Source: Neobacillus rhizosphaerae (GTDB lineage Bacteria > Bacillota > Bacilli > Bacillales > Cytobacillaceae). From it: a stretch of 64,000 nt of DNA. Numbering within the stretch: position 1 is the stretch's first letter; every line of letters starts with the position of its first letter. The stretch covers positions 1-64,000 of the forward strand of contig NZ_CALBWS010000021.1 of NCBI RefSeq assembly GCF_937468385.1, written 5' to 3'. The position numbers were made by a program, and so were the translations under genes. Positions 17,556-27,188 of this stretch are shown in pieces. The notes beneath the pieces are model-generated. The model did no database searches. It saw only the letters and a list, made by a program, of their open reading frames with translations, and was not told where the DNA came from.

Positions 17556-17657
17556 ATCTATACTGGAGTTAGTATTGATACAGCTTGCGCTTTAGGCTTC
17601 TGTGCCAAACATGGTGCTGTCGCGGAAATCGTATTTCTTATCAATCTTTTTTTATAA
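17556..17657 (+). pseudogene. Deaminase remnant (paralogue fragment)
   Basis: Reads IYTGVSIDTACALGFCAKHG, then AVAEI, and a stop soon after. This is the first zinc motif of the Bsr-like deaminases at 13852, 26790 and 34374, with the catalytic CAEH changed to CAKH. The second PCxxC motif and both ends are missing. Confidence 0.75.
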
Positions 17658-17682
17658 AAAACAAACGTTACTTAAATAATCA

Positions 17683-17725
17683 AAACCTCACTTTGATCAA
17701 ACTATGCTCAAAGTGAGGTTTTTTC
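17683..17725. terminator. Intrinsic terminator
   Basis: AAACCTCACTTTGA pairs with TCAAAGTGAGGTTTTTT. Confidence 0.7.
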
Positions 17726-17778
17726 TTGGTACTAATATCATTTGTAGTTACACAAATTACTCTCATATTTACCCAATG

Positions 17779-18262
17779 CTATAATCTTTTCAAATATTCA
17801 ATGATTATCTCCATCTCTAAAAATGCTTTTTGCTCGATTTGCTCTGTTAATTTTTCTAGGCTATCGAAGTCAGGATTATCAACTAAAATTGTTTCAAGAA
17901 CAGAGTAACGGGGCATTGTCATTCGCTTCGCATTCCACTTGCTTGTTTTCAAAGCTTCCCATTAAAAATTTTGCGTATTGGCATTCTGACCCATTAACCA
18001 TAGTTCAAATCGAATTTTTTTACGATTAAACACAATCCCAAAACGCAATTTATTTTCTCGGAGATATTGAGTAAACAAAGGAAATTAGTGTAATCCATAT
18101 ATCCTGGAGATACGTTTCCATACAAAAACTCTGGATGCTTTTTTGACATAGTTGTTTTTAGCTTCATCACATATCCAACGAAACCACTATATGCTTGTTG
18201 AATTTTACCATCAGCTAGTTGTTTTTTATAGTATTCTGCTAACTCATTTAAATTTTCGCCTC
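17779..18262 (-). pseudogene. DUF7000-like protein, frameshifted
   Basis: The minus strand reads ENLNELAEYYKKQLADGKIQ, QAYSGFVGYVMKLKTTM and YGNVSPGYMDYTNF. After frame changes it continues LRFGIVFNRKKIRFELWLMG and MPRYSVLETILVDNPDFDSL to a stop at 17779. This resembles a conserved ~170-residue Firmicute family I know as DUF7000 (name uncertain). At least two frameshifts, and loss of the N-terminus at an abrupt junction with MFS sequence near 18262, make it a pseudogene. Confidence 0.6.
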
Positions 18263-18263
18263 G

Positions 18264-18794
18264 ATGTTTGCCATGTACAGCTACTTTGCCGAATATATGG
18301 GACAGCATTTAAACATGAGCGGGAAGATTGTGAGTATGTTATTGGTCGTCTTTGGTGCCAGCGGCGTGGCGGGCAACTGGTATACGGGCAAGTTGCTCGG
18401 TAAGAATTTAATGAGAACGACGCTACTTTATCCGATCGCTTTGGCGGCGTGCTACATCCTTCTTAAATATGCAGGATTGTCGCTCATGTGGCTTCTTGGC
18501 ATTGTTGTACTGTGGGGAGCCGTGCATACAAGTGGGCTTATCGTCAGTCAAATCTTGCTGACATCGGAAGCGCCCGAAGCGCCGGAGTTTGCAAACAGTT
18601 TGTTCGTCTCCTTTTCAAATCTTGGTGTTACGATCAGTACGGCCGTAGGCGGCTGGCTGATTGCGATCTCCGATACAGGGGAAATCGTATGGGGTGGAAT
18701 GCTGTTCGCTACGCTTGCCTTGATATTTATCGCAGCAAACTTCGTATCGCGGGCGAAGTCAAAAGTACAGTCTGCGGTTGACGTGAAACAATAA
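18264..18794 (+). pseudogene. MFS transporter, C-terminal half
   Basis: 176 residues with five or six membrane helices, corresponding to the second half of an AraJ/YdhP-type drug or sugar efflux MFS protein (VVFGASGVAGNWYTGKLLG near 28, SNLGVTISTAVGGWLIA near 120). There is no ribosome binding site. The 5' edge joins the DUF7000-like gene, oriented the other way. Its base composition is clearly more GC-rich than the flanks, so it came from another source and was truncated on or after arrival. Confidence 0.75.
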
Positions 18795-19007
18795 AGGAAT
18801 TGGTGTAAAGATGCGAACTCCTCACTTTCGTACACAACATTTCCAACGCAGGAATCAGCGTCAACCTTTTGGTGACTGTGCATAATCAGCCTTAGGCGGA
18901 ACTTGCGGATATTCCGTGCGTATAAGCAGGTTATCCGTTTCCAGTTAGTAACATAGATAGAAAATGATCAAACTTTTTTATAAAACTGAAACTTAAATAT
19001 TCTAGAG

Positions 19008-19049
19008 AAGAACCTATTTTGATCAATCTTTTTTTCAAAATGGGTTCTT
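19008..19049. terminator. Intrinsic terminator
   Basis: AAGAACCTATTTTGA pairs with TCAAAATGGGTTCTT around a T-rich loop. Confidence 0.6.
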
Positions 19050-19120
19050 GCTATTTACCGTAAAATACGGTTTTGTGAGGTATTTTGGTTCAAACTTTAT
19101 TTTAAATCAACATAAAGCTG

Positions 19121-19306
19121 TTAAATCTTTTTCCATAGTAGATTGGATGAAGGAGTATTGCTTAATTTTTTTTCAATATCAGCTTTTTTTAATGCAATTA
19201 AAGGCTTTAAAGTTGTTTTGTCTTCTAAAACTAGTTTGATTTCATCAAGGGAAAACTCGTATTCTTTTAGCTTTTGAATAAACAAAATAATCTTTAATTG
19301 AAACAT
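19121..19306 (-). pseudogene. MerR-family regulator fragment
   Basis: 61 residues: ILFIQKLKEYEFSLDEIKLV is the C-terminal part of the MerR DNA-binding domain and the start of the dimerisation helix. The N-terminal helix-turn-helix and the effector region are absent. The frame begins 3 nt before the czcD stop, so this looks like a truncated gene left beside the zinc operon. Confidence 0.6.
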
Positions 19307-19311
19307 GTAAT

Positions 19312-20262
19312 TTAATGATGATGGTGGAGATGTCCAGTTGATTCAGCCTTCACTTTACATAAAATAGAATTATCATGCTTATGTTCAGATGTTTCAAATT
19401 GAATTGTCACATGTTGAATCCCCTTATGTTCAAGATCATGTTCAATTTTATGTATCATTTTTTCACTTTCTGCAATGGTTAATTCATTATTAACAACTAC
19501 ATGGCTAGAAAGGGCATTTAAGCCACTTGTAATCGACCATATGTGTAAATCGTGAACACTTTGAATACCTGCAGATTTTTTGATAGTTTGAATGACATCG
19601 TTCATATCTATATTTTGCGGTGTACCTTCCATTAATACATGTACCGCAGATTTTGTCACATAGTAACCACTACGTAAGACAAGTACAGCGACGATAACAC
19701 TTGCTAATGGATCTGCCCAACCCCAGCCAAAAAACATGATAAGTAATGCTGCGATAATGGCACCAACTGAACCAAGCATATCACTAATAACATGTAAAAA
19801 TGCTCCACGCATATTTAAGTTTTCTTCTACATCCCCACCACGCATCATAATCCAAGCAACAAGAATATTGACAGCTAAACCAATACTACTAATTATCAGC
19901 ATACCTGTTGAGGCTACTTCCGGTGGATTTGTAAAGCGTTCAATTGCTTCATAGAAAATATACAAAGCAATTAAAATAAGAGTTACACCGTTTAAAACGG
20001 CAGCTATAATTTCAAAACGTTTATAACCAAATGTCTTACTTTGACTCGCTACTTTTTCTCCTAATTTAAATGCAATTAATGCAATAGCTAATGAAAAGGC
20101 GTCACTAAGCATATGACCTGCATCTGCTAAAAGAGCCAAACTATTTGTTAAGTACCCACCAATGGCTTCTATAAACATATAACTTGCAATTATTAGAAAC
20201 GATATGAATAATGTTTTTTTATTTGTGTTATGTGCATGATTATGATCGTGATAATCTGCCAT
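19312..20262 (-). CDS. czcD: Cation diffusion facilitator, Zn/Co/Cd efflux
   Basis: 316 residues from the ATG at 20262 (GGAGG upstream). Six membrane helices: LADAGHMLSDAFSLAIAL holds the helix II metal site (HxxxD) and GAFLHVISDMLGSVGAI the helix V site (HxxxD). Histidine-rich tails lie at both ends (DYHDHNHAHN near the N-terminus, HLHHHH at the C-terminus). It exports Zn2+ (and Co2+/Cd2+) in exchange for protons. The ArsR-type repressor czrA starts 370 nt upstream on the same strand, so metal-induced expression of both genes is likely. Confidence 0.9.
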   Translation of the reverse strand: MADYHDHNHAHNTNKKTLFISFLIIASYMFIEAIGGYLTNSLALLADAGHMLSDAFSLAIALIAFKLGEKVASQSKTFGYKRFEIIAAVLNGVTLILIALYIFYEAIERFTNPPEVASTGMLIISSIGLAVNILVAWIMMRGGDVEENLNMRGAFLHVISDMLGSVGAIIAALLIMFFGWGWADPLASVIVAVLVLRSGYYVTKSAVHVLMEGTPQNIDMNDVIQTIKKSAGIQSVHDLHIWSITSGLNALSSHVVVNNELTIAESEKMIHKIEHDLEHKGIQHVTIQFETSEHKHDNSILCKVKAESTGHLHHHH

Positions 20263-20296
20263 ATAAATTCCTCCATTCATTTAATAACTTGATTTT

Positions 20297-20632
20297 TTAA
20301 ACATGACTAGCATGCGCAATTGCTTGTTTCAATAAATTCATAATGTGATTATCGTCATGTGAATAATATAATGTTGTGCCTTCTCTTCTAAATTTGACTA
20401 ATCGCAAATTTTTTAAGAAACGTAATTGATGTGATACGGATGACTGACTTAAATTTAAAATTTCCGCAATATGATTGACGGAATGTTCATTCGAACATAA
20501 CAAGTTTAAAATGCGAATTCGTGTTGGATCGCTTAACGCTTTAAAGGTTTGAGACACAACAAATAATGTTTCTTCGTCTATATGCTGATCTTTATTCATT
20601 TCAAGTTCATCTTTATTCTGATCCTCATTCAT
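20297..20632 (-). CDS. czrA: CzrA-like ArsR/SmtB metal repressor
   Basis: 111 residues. Winged helix with [14 protein letters not shown], then the recognition helix [17 protein letters not shown]; the C-terminal helix has [20 protein letters not shown], matching the alpha-5 zinc site (D, H, H and H pattern) of CzrA/SmtB. AGGTGA precedes the ATG. It is upstream of czcD and has a long palindrome just upstream of its own start; zinc binding would release it. Confidence 0.9.
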   Translation of the reverse strand: MNEDQNKDELEMNKDQHIDEETLFVVSQTFKALSDPTRIRILNLLCSNEHSVNHIAEILNLSQSSVSHQLRFLKNLRLVKFRREGTTLYYSHDDNHIMNLLKQAIAHASHV

Positions 20633-20667
20633 TTAGGATTCACCTCCAGTAGTGATATGTTTGTTAT

Positions 20668-20699
20668 TTTATTATATGAGCATATGTTCATATAATAAA
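20668..20699. promoter_or_regulatory. CzrA-type operator
   Basis: A 32-bp inverted repeat with one mismatched pair, core ATATGAGCATATGTTCATAT, 36 nt upstream of czrA. The ATATGA-N8-TCATAT core fits ArsR/SmtB operators. Confidence 0.75.
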
Positions 20700-20921
20700 A
20701 TATATACAAGCACCTGACGATTGTCAATCATAAATTATTTTAAAGGATTCTAAAAATAATCTTTCAGCGATATTTCTGATGAAACCTAACTGCTAAAAAA
20801 CCCCTAGTATGAACACTTTTGTCTTGCTTACAGCATATTTGCTAATAAAAAAATCCTTCTAGAAATTAAATTCTATCACTTTACATACTATACACATTGA
20901 TTTCTACCAATACTTTTGCCT

Positions 20922-21032
20922 CGATGGTTGGATGTGTATCATATTTTAGATAATAACGGGAAATTTGTAGGGTTGGAAGAGCTAGAAGAAACATATGGAG
21001 AGTATGAAGAGATGGATAAGAAAGCAATCTGA
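20922..21032 (+). pseudogene. C-terminal fragment of an unrecognised protein
   Basis: The frame reads LPRWLDVYHILDNNGKFVGL, then EELEETYGEYEEMDKKAI and a stop at 21032. The upstream frame is lost. It ends exactly where the minus-strand IS110 fragment begins, so insertion or recombination probably cut the gene. I do not recognise the family. Confidence 0.35.
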
Positions 21033-21370
21033 ATTTCCTTTCCTTCAGGTGTGATAATACAGGCAGAAATGTTGTCCTTATGGACATCCATACCACATGC
21101 TCTTTCAATGACTACATCCATTAAAACATCCTTTTTTCGGTAAACATAAAATAGAGGCAGTGCATCAACCAGAATAGGATTAATCCACCATGTGTGCTTC
21201 CTGTAAGGGAGCGACAGTCTGTGGCGCACTGTTGTCTTTGAAGTCAGACTAACGAATGGGCTCTAACGCACCATAGTTCAAAGAACTTCTTTGCATGCAT
21301 TAAAAGTATAGACTGCCTGATCCACTTTCATTCTTTGTGGTGAACCACTGATTTTTATGGTTTATGGGTG
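21030..21370 (-). mobile_element. IS110-family element, 5' end and first ~30 codons of transposase
   Basis: The minus strand starts MDVVIERACGMDVHKDNISA, then CIITPEGKEIQ, the N-terminal DEDD motif of IS110-type recombinases, from 21121, and stops matching at 21030. The 250 nt upstream (21122-21370) would be the element's left non-coding end, which in the IS110 group encodes the guide RNA. The text TTTCATTCTTTGTGGTG at about 21329 recurs with small changes at 61415, and in both places GGCTAACGGG, the dispersed repeat, follows. Confidence 0.6.
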
Positions 21371-21395
21371 GCTAACGGGCAGCATTTAAAGTAGG
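21371..21395 (+). repeat. Half copy of the dispersed hairpin repeat
   Basis: GCTAACGGGCAGCATTTAAA, then GTAGG. It abuts the IS110-type end. Confidence 0.45.
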
Positions 21396-21404
21396 AGCTA
21401 TCGA

Positions 21405-21447
21405 AAAAGCCTCATCAGCCCCCATATTTGAAAGGGGGGTTGAGGCT
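21405..21447 (-). terminator. Terminator of the WYL remnant
   Basis: On the minus strand AGCCTCAACCCCCC pairs with GGGGGCTGATGAGGCT (short bulge) and TTTTTCG follows. Confidence 0.65.
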
Positions 21448-21464
21448 AATAAAAAACAAATATT

Positions 21465-21772
21465 TTATTTCTCATCTTGATACATAGTTAAAATTTGTTT
21501 AGCTTGTTTACGTAATCCATCTATTATTTCTTTTGGTTCTAAAATTCGCGCATGACTTCCAAGTCTTAAAAATAGTGATGTTATAAAACCAAGCCCATCT
21601 TTATCAATAATTGTATCTATGTATCCAGTTTCATCTTCTTGTGTGACTACAAAACCATCAAAATAGGGAACGCTTTTACATTGACGTACGCCCTCCATTG
21701 TTAAGTGTACATGTAATCGAATTGGTTTTTTGACTTCATGAAAGTCGAACCATTCTTCTAATTCATGAATTT
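21465..21772 (-). pseudogene. WYL-domain regulator, C-terminal fragment
   Basis: The frame HELEEWFDFHEVKKPIRLHV, then SVPYFDGFVVTQEDETGYID and FITSLFLRLGSHARILEP is the end of a YafY-type helix-turn-helix/WYL regulator. The DNA-binding domain and most of the WYL domain are missing, and only an internal ATG at 21698 exists. Confidence 0.7.
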
Positions 21773-21987
21773 ATCTTCACTTTTTTCGGTTGATAAGATT
21801 GAAAGAATGCGATCTTTCTCTTGTCAGGGCTGTGATTTCAGGTTTTTTCTTCATAATAATTCCTCTTTTCGTTGATGATACGACAAATGAGCATAAACTG
21901 ACGGTTGATAGAGCATTGAAAAGTTCTATAATTATATATATAATACGACAGTTTGTTGGATTAACCAACCGAAAGGAGTTATCTATT

Positions 21988-22455
21988 ATGAACTTTTTTA
22001 GAAGACATTGGTATAATGTTGGATTAGTTGTTGCCATCATATCTATTGTGTATTTAATCTTTGCTTGGGGGGATATGAGTATTCTCCAAAGGTTAGTGTT
22101 TATGAACTTTATAGTGCTTTTAATCCATCAATTTGAGGAATATGGATTTCCAGGCGGTGAACCAGCAATAATGAATATGGCACTTCAACCTAGTACTAAA
22201 TCCTAGAAATTACCCTCTTAACCAAAACTCAGCGATGATTACGAATGTTGTTATAGTTTATATTATGTATCTAGTTCCAGTATTTTTACCTGATGTAATC
22301 TGGTTAGGATTGGCTCCAATGTTGTTTGGTATGATGCAGTTTGTGGTTCATGGAATTATGACACCTAAGAAACTTGGACAATTTTATAACCCTGGATTGG
22401 CTGCTGTTGTCTTGGGGCATATTCCGTTGGGGATTTATTATAGTATCTCCGCATT
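21988..22455 (+). pseudogene. HXXEE-domain membrane protein, frameshifted
   Basis: Starts MNFFRRHWYNVG behind GAAAGGAG. HQFEEYGFPGG is the HXXEE motif that names this 4-helix membrane family. A single-base frameshift near 22197 moves the frame; it continues NYPLNQNSAMITNVV and PNVIWLGLAPMLFG-like text to GHIPLGIYY near 22440, where unrelated sequence begins. Original size about 160 residues. Confidence 0.7.
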
Positions 22456-22949
22456 ATCCAAGCAATCCAGATGGAAGCTTCTACAACAACTGGTCAACAA
22501 AGGGAAATGTAAATCCTTACACAGGCGAAAGTGGGTACCAAAACATACCTTGATTACTAGGAAGAGACTCATTCTTATTCAAATGAGGGGTGGTCAAGTG
22601 AAGAGACTGACGGATTTGGCAGCTTAGAAGAACTTATGGAGGTTCCGATTATACAGAGTTAGATTTCTACGAATTACAACAGCAGAGATTGGAACTCCAA
22701 CAACAATACGAATGGGAACTTGAAGAATTGAAAAATGCTTATGAATATGATCAAGAGGAACTGAAAAGGCGAGTAGAGGAATTAAAAGCGAGAACGGCTG
22801 AATTGGAACAGAACATTAATTCCTTGCTAGAAGAATTGAAGGAAACAAAATACACTCCTGATTATGAGCCTTATGAATCCATTTTTGAAACCGAGGAAAC
22901 ACAGGAAATTGATTACCTCGCAAATGTGAAATTTGAGTACAGCTTCTAG
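22455..22949 (+). pseudogene. Secreted/coiled-coil protein remnant (NPYTG type)
   Basis: In one frame SNPDGSFYNNWSTKGNVNPY, then TGESGYQNIP, is the C-terminal motif of many Bacillus secreted proteins. After further frame changes it continues YSNEGWSSEETDGFGSLEEL and, from about 22640, a long coiled coil (ELQQQRLELQQQYEWELEEL onward) to the stop at 22949. At least three frame disruptions. The last frame has no ribosome site of its own, so it is not a separate gene. Confidence 0.5.
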
Positions 22950-23044
22950 TATTTTATTTCTTAACAAAATTTAAAAAATTATTGCTAATCTCAAAAAAAT
23001 ATGCTATTTTTATTTTGAATTATAAAATAAATAATATGATGCTT

Positions 23045-23066
23045 GTTTTTACCCCCGGGTAAAAAC
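23045..23066. other. Perfect 22-nt hairpin
   Basis: GTTTTTACCC, loop CC, GGGTAAAAAC. Possibly a small terminator or an insertion-end scar. Confidence 0.35.
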
Positions 23067-23071
23067 ACTAA

Positions 23072-23133
23072 AAAGCACTGAATTTCACTCCGTTAGGGCC
23101 TTTATAGGAGGGGTGAGATTCAGTGCTTTATTG
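23072..23133. terminator. Intrinsic terminator-like hairpin
   Basis: AAAGCACTGAATTTCACTCC pairs with GGGTGAGATTCAGTGCTTT with a long loop. Confidence 0.55.
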
Positions 23134-23254
23134 TCTTTTTAGGGTAAATGCAACTTCATACTTGGAGAGGAGCAGGGATTTACAGAGTAAAAATGGAGTA
23201 GAATTGGACAAGAAATTATAAATTTTTCGAGTAACTAGAAAGGGGCTAATACTA

Positions 23255-24268
23255 ATGTTTGATATTCGTATTCTAAGTAAAGAAGATGTAACGAAAATTA
23301 TTACTATGCAACAAGTAATAGAAGTTGTTGAAAGTGTTTATAAAGCAAAGAGTGAGAGCTTAACAGACGTATGGCCAACAGTATTTTATGAATTCAACCG
23401 AGGTAAAGCTGATTTAGATATTAAATCAGGGTATTTAAAAAGTAAGCAACTTTTCGGGCATAAAACGGTCACTTGGTTTGGAGATAATGCCGAAAAAGGA
23501 ATTCCAACACTAATCGGTATGATTGCTGTATTTGATGCGGAAACAGGGATGCCTCTTGGTATGACAGACGCAGCATATATTACTGGCATGAGAACTGGAG
23601 CAGCAGGCGCATTAGGCGCTAAATATTTGGCTAGAGAAGACGCAGAAAACCTATTAATAGTTGGTGCTGGGAATCAAGCAATCTTCCAAATTGCCGCTAC
23701 ATTGACGACAATGCCAACAATTAAAAAGGTACGAGTAGCTGCACAGCAACTAGCCAATGCAAAAAGTTTTGTCGAAGGGATTCATTATAAACTTCAACAT
23801 CAATTCGGTATAAGCATAGATAATATCACATTTGAAGCTGTAGAAGATTTAGAAAAAGCTGTACATGATAGTCATATTATCATTACGATAACCCCTTCAA
23901 GAAAACCAATCATCAAAAAAGAATGGCTAAAAATAGGAACGCACATTTCTTGTATCGGTGCGGATATGGTAGGAAAGCAGGAAATAGATGCTGAAATACT
24001 GACATCATCCTTACTGTTTGTAGACGATACGAAACATTGTAAAGAAGTTGGTGAAATAGAAATTCCACTTAAACAAGGCGTTATAAATGAAACAAATATC
24101 ATTGGTGAACTAGGCGATTTAATAGTTGGTAAAGTTAAGGGAAGAACAAGTAATGAACAAATAACAGTTTTTGATGCTACTGGTATGGCGCTTTTAGATA
24201 TAGCTACAGCTGATATGGCACTAAAGCAGGCAGAGAAAAACGAGCTTGGCACGAAAACAAATATTTAA
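23255..24268 (+). CDS. Ornithine cyclodeaminase/mu-crystallin family protein
   Basis: 337 residues. Features: VWPTVFYEFNRGKADLDIKS with substrate-site residues, MTDAAYITGMRTGAAGALGA and the NAD-binding Rossmann loop VGAGNQAIFQ near 140. A6AGGGG precedes the ATG. Family members include ornithine cyclodeaminase, alanine dehydrogenase and EutC-type proteins. It is followed after 14 nt by a threonine-dehydratase-like PLP enzyme, the same pairing as in ectoine-catabolic eutC-eutB, so a two-step breakdown of a diamino or hydroxylated amino acid is plausible. The substrate is not proven. Confidence 0.75.
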   Translation: MFDIRILSKEDVTKIITMQQVIEVVESVYKAKSESLTDVWPTVFYEFNRGKADLDIKSGYLKSKQLFGHKTVTWFGDNAEKGIPTLIGMIAVFDAETGMPLGMTDAAYITGMRTGAAGALGAKYLAREDAENLLIVGAGNQAIFQIAATLTTMPTIKKVRVAAQQLANAKSFVEGIHYKLQHQFGISIDNITFEAVEDLEKAVHDSHIIITITPSRKPIIKKEWLKIGTHISCIGADMVGKQEIDAEILTSSLLFVDDTKHCKEVGEIEIPLKQGVINETNIIGELGDLIVGKVKGRTSNEQITVFDATGMALLDIATADMALKQAEKNELGTKTNI

Positions 24269-24282
24269 AAGGAGATAGAAAA

Positions 24283-25245
24283 ATGAGTTTACATTATAAA
24301 GAAATACAAGATGCTTATACACGTATTAAGAAATATGTACCAACAACACCCTTAGAAGAATCCTATTATTTAGGAGATCAAAATCAACGCTATTTCTTTA
24401 AACTTGAATCATTCCAAAGAGCAAAAAGTTTTAAAATTCGTGGTGCATTAAATAAAATGATGACACTAACAACAGAAGAAAAAGAACGTGGTATTGGAAC
24501 TATTTCTTCAGGAAATCACGGCAGCTCTGTTAGTTATGCAGCTTCAATTCTTGGTATCAAAAATGCAAAAGTTATTGTTCCTAAAAACACACCGCAAAGT
24601 AAAATTGATAAAATTAAATATTTTGGTGCAGATGTTATGCTGATGGGAAATAGTTATGATGAGGCACATGCTCTTGGAATGACTTATATAGAGGAAAATG
24701 GTCTTACATTTATAGATGCATATTATAGTGATCCAAAAATATATGCAGGTCAAGGAACAATTGCTATAGAAATTCTGGAACAACAGCCTGATATTGATAC
24801 GATCATTGTTCCAATCGGCGGCGGAGGCTTGATTACAGGTATTGCAGTTGCTGCAAAATCCATTAAACCAGATATCCGTATTATTGGGGTGCAAACAGAG
24901 GCATGCCCCGCTATGATAAATTCTTATAGAGATAATACCTTCTACGAAGAATATCCTAGTGAAGAGTCACTCTGCGATTCCCTAATTGGTGGTATCGGAA
25001 AACTAAGCTACGAAATGGCGAAGGATTATGTTGATGAATTTCTAATTGTTTCAGAGGAGTCCGTTGCAAAAGCCGTTAGTTTTATGGCAAAGGAAGAAAA
25101 GTATATTGTAGAAGCTGGAAGCTGTACAACCATAGCTGCAATAATGGAACACATAGAAAAAATTGGTGGACAAAACATAGCACTTGTTTTATCAGGTGGA
25201 AATATTGATGGTAAACTATTAACTTCTATTTTGGCGAAATATTGA
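24283..25245 (+). CDS. Threonine dehydratase/serine racemase-like PLP enzyme
   Basis: 320 residues, fold-type II PLP family. KSFKIRGALN near 49 carries the Schiff-base lysine, SSGNHGSSVSYAA near 75 is the substrate loop, and PIGGGGLITG near 175 is the phosphate-binding glycine loop. There is no ACT regulatory domain, so it is a catabolic type or a racemase. AAGGAGAT precedes the ATG, 14 nt after the cyclodeaminase-like gene; the two form an operon (see 23255). Confidence 0.8.
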   Translation: MSLHYKEIQDAYTRIKKYVPTTPLEESYYLGDQNQRYFFKLESFQRAKSFKIRGALNKMMTLTTEEKERGIGTISSGNHGSSVSYAASILGIKNAKVIVPKNTPQSKIDKIKYFGADVMLMGNSYDEAHALGMTYIEENGLTFIDAYYSDPKIYAGQGTIAIEILEQQPDIDTIIVPIGGGGLITGIAVAAKSIKPDIRIIGVQTEACPAMINSYRDNTFYEEYPSEESLCDSLIGGIGKLSYEMAKDYVDEFLIVSEESVAKAVSFMAKEEKYIVEAGSCTTIAAIMEHIEKIGGQNIALVLSGGNIDGKLLTSILAKY

Positions 25246-25347
25246 AAATTCAAAGACAAAGCACTATTGTAATTAAATCCGTTAAATTTTTAATTCTTTA
25301 ACTTAAAAGGTTATTTTGATTCATACTTTAGGAGTACTAAGTGACCT

Positions 25348-25797
25348 CAAAAGAACCTTTTGTAACTCTCCCCCTATTGCTCAAAATGTGGTACAGTTGC
25401 AAACTTATATAAGCACGGTAAAAAGAAGCAGTTATTTTTCGATCTACCAATGCACGCTAAACGTGTCGGGATTTATATAAAACGACAGCGTTATAGGTGT
25501 CGGGAGTGCAATGAAACATTTTTTGAAACCTTGACTGATATGGATGTCAAGAATAGACTTATAGATTGGATTCAGGAAGCCAGTCTTGAAAAGACATTCA
25601 CCAGCGTTGCAGACGATATAGGCGTTGATGAAAAGACTGTACGAAACATCTTTAATGATTACGTTGTAGAACTTGAAGCACAAACAGATTTTAGAACTCC
25701 CTAATGGCTTGGTATTGATGAAGTCCATCTACTCAAAAACTATCGTTGTGTCATTACAGACGTTGAAAACAAGTCTGTAATTGACTTGTTAAGGAGG
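25348..25797 (+). pseudogene. ISL3-family transposase, N-terminal fragment
   Basis: Zinc-ribbon start CPYCSKCG-type, VGIYIKRQRYRCRECNETFF near 25470-25530, then SVADDIGVDEKTVRNIFNDY-like text and, beyond an in-frame TAA (25702), WLGIDEVHLLKNYRCVITDV. These match the first ~150 residues of ISL3-type transposases (full length about 400). The stop and the truncation at the ribosome site of the next gene show it is dead. Confidence 0.8.
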
Positions 25798-25804
25798 AAA
25801 GTGC

Positions 25805-26500
25805 ATGACAATTAAATGGGATGAAATAACAAATGATAATGTAAGTAATTTAGAAAAAGCCCTAGAAATTTTTGATCGAGCATTTCCTGTCGAAGTGAGA
25901 GAAACACATGATGTTTTCATAAAAAGCTTACAATATGCAAAAAGCAGTAAACCAAATAATTATCGATTCCTAATTGGTTTTGAAGGAGAGAGAATTGTAT
26001 CTTTTGCAACAGGACATTATTTAGCAGATGTTAATGTAGGATTTATCGTTTATATTGTTACGAACCCTCTTGTGAGAAGTAAAGGATTAGGAACAAAAAC
26101 ATTATTGAAATTAGAAGAATTATTAAACGAAGATGCAAGTTTTGCTGGAAACACCTCGCTGAAAGCAGTTATCTTGGAAACAGAAAAACAAGAAATGGCA
26201 CATACAGTAACGGAAAAGCTAGACTGTATCAGAAGAAATATATTTTTCGAAAGGAATAATTATAAACAATATAAAAACTTAGACTACATCCAACCACCCT
26301 TACATTTTGGAGCCAGTCACATACCTTTAAATTTATTTATTAAAAATGTGCAAAAAAATAGAATTAGTGATGAAGAAATCAATGTTTCCATTGGAGCTAT
26401 TTTTAGAGAAAAATATTATATTGTAAATGGAATTGATAAGAATATTCTAAAGCATTGTCTTAGAACGATGGGGATCGATGGTGAAGGCTTATTCGATTAA
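25805..26500 (+). CDS. GNAT family N-acetyltransferase
   Basis: 231 residues; AAGGAGGAAA precedes the ATG. VGFIVYIVTNPLVRSKGLGT holds the acetyl-CoA-binding R/K-x-x-G-x-G/A element near residues 78-97. The C-terminal third (after residue 150) is outside the core GNAT fold and not recognised. Upstream lies an ISL3 fragment that ends within the ribosome site region, so its native promoter may have been replaced. Substrate unknown. Confidence 0.7.
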   Translation: MTIKWDEITNDNVSNLEKALEIFDRAFPVEVRETHDVFIKSLQYAKSSKPNNYRFLIGFEGERIVSFATGHYLADVNVGFIVYIVTNPLVRSKGLGTKTLLKLEELLNEDASFAGNTSLKAVILETEKQEMAHTVTEKLDCIRRNIFFERNNYKQYKNLDYIQPPLHFGASHIPLNLFIKNVQKNRISDEEINVSIGAIFREKYYIVNGIDKNILKHCLRTMGIDGEGLFD

Positions 26501-26789
26501 TTATGCTAAAAGAACTGTAGTTAAAAATTTGATTTGATTTTCAGGAATAAAAAAAGAAATTTTCATAATGACTTTACCCGTATCGTGTACTTTGGATTTT
26601 ACGTATCCAGCATCAGAAAAAAGCTTTTCCATATGTGGTTTTGAAATAAAGTTTGATAATTTATAATAACAGTCAGTTTGAATAATTTAAAAATAACCAT
26701 AGAACTTCAAACAACTTAATTGTTACACTCATTCCAATCGATACCGCCTAATAGAAATTAAAATACCAAAAAAGAGGGAGTTATAAATT
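26501..26789 (-). pseudogene. SAM-dependent methyltransferase fragment in an intergenic stretch
   Basis: On the minus strand about 26545-26672 reads MEKLFSDAGYVKSKVHDTGK, then VIMKISF. This matches the C-terminal SFFLDAGYENSKVDDMGKVI segment of the methyltransferase pseudogene at 32158. The rest of this stretch holds nothing recognised. Confidence 0.45.
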
Positions 26790-27188
26790 ATGAATAATAA
26801 AGAATTAAAAAAGATCGCAACTGCAATTACTTCACCTACAGAATTAAATGATTTTGTTGAGTACGGAGGTGTTGGTGCAGCCATTGAAACCGTAGATGGT
26901 AATATATATACAGGGATTAGCATAGATACAGCTTGTTCTATGGGTTTTTGTGCAGAGCATGCAGCAGTTGCAGACATGTTGAAACATGGTGAGTATCAAA
27001 TAAAAGCTTTTGTAGCAGTGGACACCGAAGGAAATGCTGTTCCACCATGTGGACGGTGCCGTGAGTTGATCAGTCAGCTTTCAAAAGAAAATTTAGAAGC
27101 TGTTGTAGAGGTTGAAAATGATACGTTTGTTTTATTGAAAGAGATTTTGCCGTATGATTGGAAAAACAATCGAGGTAGACAGTGGTAA
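26790..27188 (+). CDS. Bsr-like nucleoside deaminase (paralogue 2)
   Basis: 132 residues, GAGGGAG before the ATG. Zinc motifs CAEH (54-57) and PCGRC (86-90); GGVGAAIETVDGNIYTGISI forms the substrate strand. It is nearly identical to the gene at 34374 (differences at about six positions) and about half identical by eye to that at 13852. SMGFCAEHAAV is closer to blasticidin-S deaminase than to housekeeping Cdd. Multiple copies suggest resistance or salvage of modified cytosine nucleosides. Confidence 0.85.
   Translation: MNNKELKKIATAITSPTELNDFVEYGGVGAAIETVDGNIYTGISIDTACSMGFCAEHAAVADMLKHGEYQIKAFVAVDTEGNAVPPCGRCRELISQLSKENLEAVVEVENDTFVLLKEILPYDWKNNRGRQW

Noticed and set aside
17726-18403. Plus-strand frames at 17726-18403
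   Set aside because: They are shadows of the minus-strand DUF7000-like pseudogene and of the MFS fragment.
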